Source of the DNA: Rhipicephalus microplus
Taxonomy: Eukaryota > Arthropoda > Arachnida > Ixodida > Ixodidae
Reading direction: 5' to 3'
Length of the DNA: 64,000 bases
Assembly: GCF_043290135.1 (NCBI RefSeq)
Contig: NC_134700.1
Coordinates: 155,636,053 to 155,700,052, forward strand
Positions 48,266 through 59,618 of this stretch are shown here, piece by piece. The notes beneath the pieces are model-generated. The model ran no database searches. It was not told where the DNA came from and was given only the letters and a program-made list of their open reading frames with translations. A program made the position numbers and the translations under genes. Position 1 is the stretch's first letter. Every line of letters starts with the position of its first letter.

Positions 48266-51200
48266 CTGAAACGAAAGATACAGCCGTACATGTCACCAGG
48301 TTTGGTCAGTCCTGCCAACATATTTATTGTACTGTTTTTTTTTTCAGTATTACTGACCAGTGTTATTTTGACGTTTGCCCGCATTTTCAAGAAGGCAGAG
48401 GTACTCGCGTAACCTCGACTGTAAAAGTCTCACAACAAGAAGGACATGTACAAGTGTTGGGCTGCGTATTCCACCAAACATCACGTCTGTTTTTACATGT
48501 ACGCTTATTTATATCACGCTTTGTTTGAGCGTCTTCTGAACTTCTCGATCCTTTCAAATATCCGCCGGCACTAAATATTGAGTAGGCGGGGAAGTGTTTC
48601 GGAGTTGAGCTGCGCGATTAATTCGTTTCGTGGGCACCAGCAATCAAAATGACTTGATAAACTTGAATCATATCGAAAGACAAATTTTATTATTTGAATT
48701 AGACCTGAGCAGGCACTGAAAGGACAGCTGTAAGTTGTGCTTAGCCTTCTCTACGGGCATGGTCTCAGAAAAATGATACGAAATTCTACTAACCTCTCCA
48801 TTGAAAAAGCAGAACAAAAGTGCGACGCAAAGACCCTGGAAGAAATAAATGAAATGATTGATCAAGCGGTTGTGCACATGATTCACTTTTCGTTCCAATT
48901 GCACTAGAATCTTTTTATTGCATTTCATTGCATTGCATTGTATACACTCACGACGTACAAAATTGTGGACGTGAACCGCGAAGCCACGTTACAGGCTGCC
49001 TGTTTCCCCCTTCAGTCACGACTTAAGATCGACAATCAGAAATGCGCGAAATTTGGATTGAATAATTTGAAGACAGACAGTATTACATTCCAAAAAAAAG
49101 AAAACGAAGGAATGTTTTGTGAGTTTCAGTAATTAAAGTTAATGAGTATGTAACTAAGCAACATCACTTGATGTACGCAGACTGAGTTCTTCCTTGATGT
49201 TGTTCTACAGCTATTTTTTTCTTTCTTCTTTAATATTTTTTTTATATTTCATCCTCTCCGTCTAACACTCGCATAACTCGATTTCTTCCTAACTTCTATT
49301 TATAAACATTTGCTATGCTGTTTGAAATATTTACAGTCGCCACCACTGTTAGAGTGAGCGCGGCATGCGTGGCTGCTCAGCAGACGCCTTGCGGAGTATG
49401 GCGGCGCAAGCAGAAATAGCCCCAGAGGCGGTGTTGGGCGGCATCATCTGCTAGGGTGCCTACCACTTCGCAGACGCGCAATCTAGGGTTCAGCGCTCGA
49501 GGTTAAATGGGAGGCTCCGTTGCAGACTACGCGCAGCTAACTCCGCCTGTGATGGCGCTCGCGCCGCAGTAGTTCGCACGGCACCCGTCATGGCGTCCCG
49601 CAGAGTGCGGTCGCCCGCTCCGTGTTTATTTATTTATTTATTTCATCATACTGCGGGCCGAGTGCCGGCCCAAAGCAGGAGGGGCATACATATCACCGAC
49701 ATCAACGTGAACAAGCGTGTCCAGAATTTACACACTCAAAAAAAGGTTGAATAGACAGACGAACAAACGCATTCATAGGTAAGATTACAAAGTGGACGCA
49801 AATGAAAAGGCGCATAAAACAACCAACACATCAAAAAAAGGGGGAATCATATATTCACTAACAAATATTCCTCTAGACATTGATGAAAATCGTGTGCTTG
49901 AACGACGAACTCTGGTAGACTATTCCATTCCGATATAGTTCTCGGAAAAAAACTATTATAAAAAGCAACAGTACGAGCAAATATAGGCTTCAATGCATGG
50001 GTCGACGTGTGCCGCGTTCTTCTTGATGTCAACTGCCCTAGAAATGACGGTGGCGTTATATTCATCCTTTTGCCCAGAATGCTCTGCAGGAAAAACAAAC
50101 GGGCTATCTTCCTACGTGTTTCCAGGGGCGTAATCTTATTATTCTGCATTAGCTCTGAGATAGCCTCGTGTCTCCTATACTTTCCAAAAATAAAGCGAAC
50201 TGCTTTCCTTTGAATTCTCTCGAGCTGGTGAATGTCTTTTCTCGAGCTGGTGAATGCTGTTATGGTTCTGTTATGTTATGGTGAATGCTGTTATGGTTCT
50301 TTTCTCGAGCTGGTGTCTTTTCTCGAGCATTCACCAGCATTCTCTCGAGCTGGTGAATGCTGGTGTTCCCTCTCAAGCCCGAACCCACGGAGGAAGGAAT
50401 GAGTTGTTTCCTTCCTCCATCCTCCACGCCTTCCTTCATAGCGTACGCTGCCCGAGCACGCGCGGTACGCGCTCCGGGAGTCGCGCATGCGCAGATGTCG
50501 TAAGCGCGCCTAAACGCTCTGCGTACGCGAGTGTCTGCGGCGATCTGATTTCGCCCTTGAGACGGCGCGCGTCACGGAGGAAGGAAAGGTAAGGAGAGAA
50601 CCTGACGTCACTCGTTGTGAAGCCGCGATGAAGCCGGAAGTCGGCCGTATTGACTGGGCAAATTCTTCTCTCTTGTTTACATATGAATGCGAAGCTGAAG
50701 GCGCGTCTCCCTCTCTGTCTCAAAAAGCACGTGGCCTGCGCGCCGCGTGCGCCGGTGCTACCCGAAACCAACGGAACGGATTTCAACAAGCTGTCCTGCC
50801 ACGATACGGTTGACGAAATCTCTGCGTATGGCTGTTGTACTCATGCACTGCTGGCGTTTACGATAAACACGGCAAGTGGCACGTTAGGTTTTTTTTTTTT
50901 TTAATTTGATGTGTTCTTCGTGAAAATAAAGTTGATATTTCGGACATATCCGCGCGAAGAACCAGGCACCGAAATTTGTACAGCTTGTTTCAGATCACCT
51001 TTTCCCACTTTTGCGCTTCTATTTAGGCTTTATGAAATTTTCGGTCAGGCTGTGGGCTAGACACAGTTTTGACGGACGCTGCAAATTCGGAGTACGTATA
51101 CGCACGCTTGTTCCGTGGTTTCTAGTTCAGACACCTGGTTACAACCACCACCGGAGGAAAATCGCGTAGCTAACAAACAGGCACAAAGAATGGATGCTGT

Positions 51201-54200
51201 CGAACACCTGAAGTACGTCACGGTTAGGTGCGAGGCCCATGAAAACGCGCACACCGCCGCTGGACCGCCTGAACGGTGCCGCACCGCACTACATCAACAA
51301 TAACAAAACGCCGCCATTGTGCCCAGTGACTATGGCCGCTGTGACGTAATTTCCGCCACATTTTTTTACGCCCTGCGCCGGCTGGGCATGCCCTCTCCTG
51401 CTGCCTTTCCTTCCTCCGTGCTGGACACTGTCTAACTCCGCCAAGCCGTGCTGGCCGCGCTTGGAGCCCCGCAGATACGAAACAACACCATGGCTGTACT
51501 CAGACATTGACCTAGTCGGCGTGTAGTAACCAATTCAGATTACCTTTTCTTTCCTTTTCGTGCACATTTTACATTCCTACATACAGGACAGGTATATATA
51601 TATACTCACAGCCATATATATTCATTTACGAGCTCTATTCATACATGTTTCGTCACAATACATGACTGCATGAGACAGCTTAGCTCTATTTCGTACGACG
51701 CGTCGTGCACATCGTATGCCTATATGCACACTATGCACTTTACCGACGCTGCAAGGGGTCTTCACTCGTTCGCTAACACCATGTCGGAAACTTGGCTGAG
51801 TGACCCCATTGTCAGGAACCGCCGCCTACACAAATTGGACCCATCGAGAAAGCTCCAACTTCTATCGGACCTCTCCCGCCAGAATGCAACTTTACTGTGC
51901 CGCCTGTGGTTAGGAGTAGCTTTTACAAAGGCGTACTGCTTTCGCATAGAAATGGCGGATAGCTCTCGATGTGAGTCGTGCGACACTGACGAGACAATAG
52001 AACATCTACTGTGTTCATGTGAACGTTTTGCGAGCGAACGCAACTTGCTACGCGAAACGTTAGAGACACTAGACAGTAGACCTTTTTCCGAAGAGAAGAT
52101 CCTTGGCTCATGGCTCTACGCGTCGCTGGCCATTAAAGCGACGCGGGCATTGCTAAGTTGTCAAAAGACGACCGGACTACGCGACCGCTTATAAGCGTGC
52201 AATGGACAAGGTCACATCCACAGACGTTGCCCTTCACTTCTCTCTCTCTTCTCCTTTAATCCCCTCACCCCTTCCCCCAGTGCAGGGTAGCAAACCGGAC
52301 GTGCGTCTGGTTGACCTCCCTGGGATTCGCTCGCAGGATTTCAAGCTGGACGGATGTGCCCTCGCGATCTCCGACGCCAGCGTAGCTCCCGCCGACTGGT
52401 TCGCCCTCCGCGGTCTCCTGATGCCGTGCAGCTCTCGCATTGTGGCGCCCCGCCCTTGGACTGCTTCGACCGAATCCCCACTTTCCTATCCCCTTCTTTT
52501 TTCCGTCACTTGCCTGTCTTCTTCTTCGTGTATTTTCCTTCTATTCTTTTTATCCCTCCTCCCCCCCACCCCTATAAGGCACTGCGCCGTGTCGCCTGAA
52601 GGCAGACAGAAATTAGGTGCCTTTTTCCTCTTCCTTCTAACCACTACCACCACCACCTCCCTGCCTTTCACTTCTTCCCTTCCTCCTCCTACTCCTCCTC
52701 CTAGTGTGTTCTCGTGTCAGGCTTTGTAGAGATGCGTTGTAGAGCTGAATAGTTTTTACCAGCAGCACTCGTTGCGCTCGATGACGTCGCGGCGGATTCG
52801 GCGTAGCTGCCGGCGGTGTACTACGGGCCGTGCGCTTAGCTGCGATGTGCAGTGCGCTCGTGTACGTACTCATGCTCGCCTGGCAGTGCTTAGTGGTGCG
52901 GCATGGCTCGGTCCAACACCACCTGGACTTTCGAATAGTGGCCAAATTCATATAAATCACTTCGACGCTCACAAACAGCTGAGCACGTGGCGCAACCCGC
53001 CTATTCCGGCCTGCTTGTGGTAAGCGCGCGTAGTATGTGGGTGAAAATCGCCATTCCTTGCGAACCGCGCCCGGGGTACGTGTGGTTTGGGCATAACAGT
53101 GGCCGCGACTGCCCATGGCTATGCTATTACGCATTCTCTCATCTACTTTTCGTCCTGCTTTCTTTCCTGCTCACTTTATTTTCCTCTATCGTACCCATAA
53201 TGACCTATACAATGCAAATGTGAAGAATGCTTCCTTCTCTCCTAACCTCTTTTTCTTCTAGGTGACCGTCAGTTCTAGTTTCCACCCCCTTGTCATACAT
53301 CACGATGCATAGCTGTCATAGGCTTGCCTATTTAAAGGGGCCCTGCAACACTTTTACAGCATTGTCAGAAAACGCTGCCGATCGGTAGTAGAGGCTCCCG
53401 ACAACACGCGAGCCAAATATTATAGCACAGCACGGGGCCTGGAATTCACAACAAATTATCAAGGTCAGCTAAATATTGCTTTATATTGTCTTCAAAAATC
53501 GCACTATATGCCCGAAAATCACGCGTCAAAGACCCATCTATTAGCCATTGGCTCATTTGAACATGGCACACTCGCTTGTTACAGAGATAGCCGCGGGAGG
53601 CCGCTACATGACCACGCGTGCGCGTGCGATCACACTGAAAAATCCACGCATTCGAAGAGAAAAAAAAGGGTTCAAGGTCACGAAGCACGCGTGACGTTTT
53701 TCTGTGGCCCCGCCATCCCACTCTTAGCTTCCAGCGCTTTCGTCGGGACGAGACAAGAAAGAATGCAATTGCAGCATGCGTCAATCCTTTGTAACTCCAG
53801 TCGCAGTGGACGCTTTCTTAAAATTTTTGCGGCGTTGAATTCGTGTGGCAATAAGCTCTTCCTGTGAATAAATTTTATCGTTACGTGAAAAAAGTGTTTC
53901 AGGGCCCCTTTAAAAAGGGCGGGGGCACCGCATAAATTGACATAACAAGGAGAAGAGACGCTGCGAAGAATCTTCGACCCCCCCCCCCCTAAATGGAAAC
54001 GCTGCGCAGGCCTATAATGGCTGTCATATGCTAGGAGCTGCTTGGCACATATCCGTCCTCTGTGGCACGTACAGGACGAGTTTTTATCTGCGACACCGAT
54101 TTTACCGGCAATCAGTTTTTCAGCGCAAAATACAAACACATAGACGCGAGAGTATACATGAAGACGGGACTGTCCTGTTTTTGGCTTCTGTTGTGTCTGG

Positions 54201-54797
54201 TGGTGAGCTGCGAAAATTACTGCCGTTTTAGCCTTACTGATTTGACCAGCCATACTCTAAGCCTAAACAGCTTCCATAATAGAACAATAGATGTCAACTT
54301 GAATGTTATCCTTGATTGATTTGATTGATATGTGGAGTTTAACGTCCCAAAACCACCACATGATTATGAGAGACGCCGTAGTGGAGGGCTCCGGAAATTT
54401 CGACCACCTGAGGCTCTTTAACGTGCACCCAAATTCGAGCACACGAGCCTACAGCATTTTCCCCTCCCTAGAAAATGCAGCCGCTACAGCCGGCATTTCA
54501 TTCCGTGACCTGCGGGTCAGCAGCCGAGTACCTTAACCACAAGACCACCGTGGCGGGATTAGATGTCATCGTGTCGTTAATAAAACAGATCTAAAGAACT
54601 GTCCGGACAATTATTTTCAAGCTTTCGATATAGCAATTTTTTCGGCATTACATAGGAGAGGAGCCTCTAATGCGTGGTCAGTGGGCCGCATGCGGCCTGT
54701 GGGAGTTTCACCAGTGGCCTGTGGCCTGCGCGTTACTGTCTACGAACCAAATTATTTTTATTTCCTTAATAAGCATGTTAATGAGCTACATAGTTGT

Positions 54798-54862
<65 letters not shown>

Positions 54863-56597
54863 AGGATGCTTTTTCTTCAGGAGTCATACCATGTCAGCAA
54901 TGTGTGTTTAAACATAACCTTCGAACAAAAACAGTGTATACTTCAGTATCGTTGTTCATATTTCAATTATTCTAAATATTGGCATCGATATATTTTCTCG
55001 AACCGTGACGACCAATGCCCTTCATAGATGGGCAATATGAAAAATATAGGAAATGCATACTTTCAAATGGTTACGTTAGTGGACATCTTTTTCAGACTCC
55101 TTCTTGGGCCCCCCTCATCCCTACTCCCGCTCCAATGTTTTCGTGTCTTCGCCCTTTCGGAACTACATTTCATGACTTTGAAGCGTGCTAGAGACTTTTT
55201 ATAAACTAAGTTGAAGAGTGCAAAAAGTATTTCAGTACTTATTTGCTTTCTCGAATTACTCTTCCATCCTGCTCATAGGTGTAACAGGTATTTTGGCACT
55301 ACAGCACCATGGAAACACATAACAAGTAGAAGCTAATAAAGCACGACAATGTGGTGTACCTGTAATGATGTGACCAGTGCTGATATTATCTCGTAGGCGA
55401 GCAGTATGGACCCTTTGTCTGGTCTGAACGGAGTCACCACGTAGTGCAAGCCCAAGAGGGGAAGCAAGATCACAGTGGCTCGAACAGCTTTCCTGGTAAA
55501 AATATATTTAAAAAAAGTGAACTGATCAACAGAAATGCAAGCAACTATACTAGCATTAAAACATGCAATTACAAAACTGAGGTTTATTTCAGAAAACAAA
55601 GCAAGGTTTTCGACTTGCCTGTCCCGAGCAAAGAATGTTTGGCAAAAATATTTCGCAAAGTCTTCGTTTCTTTTTTTTTTGAAATGGAAATTAAACGAAA
55701 GAGGTTTTGTCACCATTACTTGGCGACGGCTACCCCTTTCGACTTGATTGGTACAAATAAAAATAATAAAAAAAACAATAGCATACAGTCCTACATGGGT
55801 GCGAGCAAAAGTTCTCCTATGGCAGAACAAACACGTAGACGCCACGCTCACTTTTAACTTTTGTCCGCTCAGTAGTCGTCACAAATCTTCGTTTTTTTGA
55901 AGAAGTGTTGCAGCACCTTCATTGCTTCGCCATTCGTTTTGGATTGCCATATACCTAGTATTTTATTCAACGCAATTGGCCGCTCGGGATCTAACTTACG
56001 GAGTTCCAGTTCTAGTCGCCTTCGGTGTGTGTCGTGTTTAGGACAGTCGAGCAAGAGGTGACAGATTACGCACGTGCAAATTACGCACGAAACGTATTCA
56101 CATGTACAGATGCACATGAAAAAAACGTCTCAGTTGTTACTTCGATGTGTCAGAAAAGCGCGCGCTTTTCGCAAACGGAGACTGCAATGAATGCAGTGAC
56201 CTTTGTGCGCCCGGTAACAGGATCATTTCATGTAAAGCTCGAGGCCTGCCAAGACGTACGATCCTCCCCGCGAGATAAGGGCGCTCGGGAGAGCGTTGCT
56301 CCCCTCCCCTAAGCGGTCACTTTTCTCCTCTAAGATAATAGTACGTGCCGCCGCGCGATGTGGCGACGCGCTCTCATTGCGTCATCTTGCTGGTAATGCT
56401 GAAACCACGACGATTCCCCCCCCACCCCCCTTGTGCCGTCAGCAGGGTAAGTGGTAGATATAAATAGCTTGCCGTTTGAACGTAAGAGGACGCGCTCCTC
56501 GGTGGCTCAGTGCTTAAGGCCTCACATTCAAGACGCAGAGATCTCACGTTCGATTTCGCATGCTGGAGTCTTTTCTGAATTTGCTTTCTTTTTTTGA

Positions 56598-56679
<82 letters not shown>

Positions 56680-59537
56680 GGTCGCTGAAGTTCGCTAAGA
56701 AATGGGTACCTGGGATGTACACTTTCTGCTTTAGTGACAATGGCAAGTTAGCTCAGCTGATCATTTGAAAATGAATGCCATATGTGCACCGTTCACGTTA
56801 CTCTTGAGTGGATTTCGTTCTCCTGAGTTGGCTGGCCTTTCAATATTAGGCCGAGATGAATGTACTATACAGCTACTATCTAGCAAATTATTCAGCTTGT
56901 CTATCTTAAGTTTACATTCAGGCATTTTTATTTAAGTTTATTAAATAAATAAATAAATAGGATTTTGCTGACCCGGAAATCGAATACCTTGGGAAAAAGT
57001 TGAATAAAGACGTTCCGTCAATTTTGTTACATTATAATATGCAGTTCAGGAACTCCACTATTATAGAATTACATTGCTGGGTCACAGCCGGACACGTAGT
57101 CTGCGACCTTCAAACTATAGGATTAACTAAAATCCGAAGGTACACGCTTGATATACGTAACATTCTTAACACCCCCTATACAAGACTAGGCATATTAGTC
57201 GGTTAGTTCACGTTGATATTGTAGCAAACTACGGCAATGAGCCCTCAACGTTTCAACATTTTTCCTTGACTGGGTCAGCTATTTATTGCAAGAAATTATT
57301 AAGAAAACACTGAAGTATTCGTGCTTCCGTTTCGTTGCCTATTTTGCGATTGCGATCTCTATTTGAGTATGTTTATTTATTTATCAATAATGTTTATTTG
57401 ATCATCAGGTTATATGATCTGGTTATATTCATGAAGTCAAAGCTCATAAGCAAATCGAATATACGTACCTTGTGCTTTCGTTATCCGGAGAATTCACGGC
57501 TCTAAGCTTTGTGACCAGGACCCTGACGATGTTCACGAGAAATGCGAAGCTCAGCTGTAGAAATTAGCGAAACAAGCTTTGAGCACGTGAGAGTTTGTCT
57601 TTGAATCATGACATTTTCGTTACCACCTTATTTCGGAATTCAAAACTGTAATGTACAACGAGAGCTGAGAACGTACCAGTATTGAGAAGCAAACAGGAAC
57701 ACTGAGGATGTATGTATACCAGACGTCATGCTCGACCCAGCACCTGCGTGGAGACATAAAACAAAAACAGAATATCCACTGCACAAATTATTAATGTGAT
57801 TTGATGATTTAGCACTTAAGGTAGCTTCACCTAAACAACTTGCCCAAGGTTATCCCGCACGCCATGCGCGCTGTTTTGGGGCAGCTTTGCTATTGCGTTC
57901 TGCTGACCCTAATGCTATAGGCAGACACGAAGGAATTCTTTTTAACTTTAGGTTCGATTCACGTCTGAGGCCGCTTAATATTTAGTCTTATCTTATACCA
58001 CATGTACGTTACGTGGAAGAACTCATATATATACGATTGCAAGGTAGGAAGCAGGACGATATTCACTTACATGTTTGACGCTTCTGGATCCAATGAGCGC
58101 AGAACTGTGTAAGCAATTATTGGTAGCAAAGGAAAACCTGCAAAAAGTGATGTCTCACTTGTAGTCATCCAGGAGAGTTTTTTCTTGATTATTAGGATAC
58201 AAAAGTTCTGATAAAGTAATAAAGAAAGCCGGCGACAAAACTACGTAAAAACCATCTACGATACTCAACCTATGAAGGGTACAAGTTCAAAAACATAATG
58301 TGTGATGTATTTCATGCAATTATCCAGACGTTTGAAATGCTGAGGATTGAAAACTAGACCAAATAGTTTCAGCAAATGTGGTGCATTAAACATTTTTAAT
58401 CACGAAATAAAGAACTTATATATTGTCAACAGCACCGATAGCCTACTGTAACAGTTATCTCTGACAGTGTTACATTTAAACATGAGAATAACGTTTTATC
58501 AGATTCAGGTTTTCTGATGTGCAATAAGTGTGCGGAGAGGTGAGGAGGTTGCGAATTCGTTGATGAGTGAGAACGCAGGACGCACAGAAATCTAGAGTCG
58601 AAATTGTCCAACTCACAACGAGTTTAATGACTTCGTAAATGACAGTGCGAGTTACACTTACGAGAAACAGTTTTGCGAAATTTCACCTATCACAGCAGTC
58701 AATCGAAACTTCAAGGAGGAATGTGAAATACAAGGGCGATTCCAAGACAAATACCAGAATAAAGCCGTCAGCGTTTTGCTCACCATAGAAAACGACTTCC
58801 AAGGTTGCTATCTAAAAACACGTGTACCTACTCTATGCCGTAGAACTGTTGCTGGGCTAGTGCTATGCTAAAACGCAAGTTCGTAGTGTTAGTCCACTTA
58901 GAGTTCCCTAATTAAATAATGCGTAACAATGCCAAGTAACCTGCTTGCCTTGTTTCGATAAAGTGTGGTGGTCCACATTGTGCTTAGGTCTTTCCTAACA
59001 AAACTTTTTGTGTGCTAAAGAGGTTCAAGTCTTCAGTTGGCAAACAAAGAATAAAAAACGCTCTGATATTATTGCTTCGAAGCTTCTAATATAAAACGCC
59101 GAAGTGTGTGTTTTTGAAAACATGCTTAGATGGAGGCCAACTCAAATGTTTAGGCTTTGCACACAAGTAAGAATAAAAATATGGACATGTTTGTTCTTGT
59201 TACATTTCCAATGCATCGTCAAGGAAGAGTCCGGGAAGCGCTTAAGAACTGTGTTGCGTTGCTGGCTTACGCTCTTAAGCAGCATACAGGTATTTCAACG
59301 CGATGGTAGTCGAGGTTACATTTCCCGCTCTTCCTCTTTTTGTAGTTGACTCTGCAAGCACTTTTTAAAGATGTCAGTCATTTTTGGGAACCTTCAACGC
59401 AAAAATATTGGCCTGTCTGTCTGTCTGTCTGTATGTCCGTCCGTCCGTCCGTCCGTCCGTCCGTCCGTCCGTCCGTCCGTCCGTCCGTCTGTCGGTCCGT
59501 CCATCCGTCCGTCCATCCGTCCCTCCGTCTGTCTGCC

Positions 59538-59618
<81 letters not shown>

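Noticed and set aside
52637..53134. 165-codon minus frame rich in Arg and Gly
   Set aside because: Overlaps the LINE 3' UTR pyrimidine tracts and a GC-rich repeat; no motif, likely a shadow.
53678..54253. 191-codon minus frame
   Set aside because: Overlaps half of the TTAA-type MITE and its flank; composition and lack of motifs suggest chance.
56374..56679. 101-codon frame with a Tyr-Ile run
   Set aside because: Produced by the TA microsatellite.
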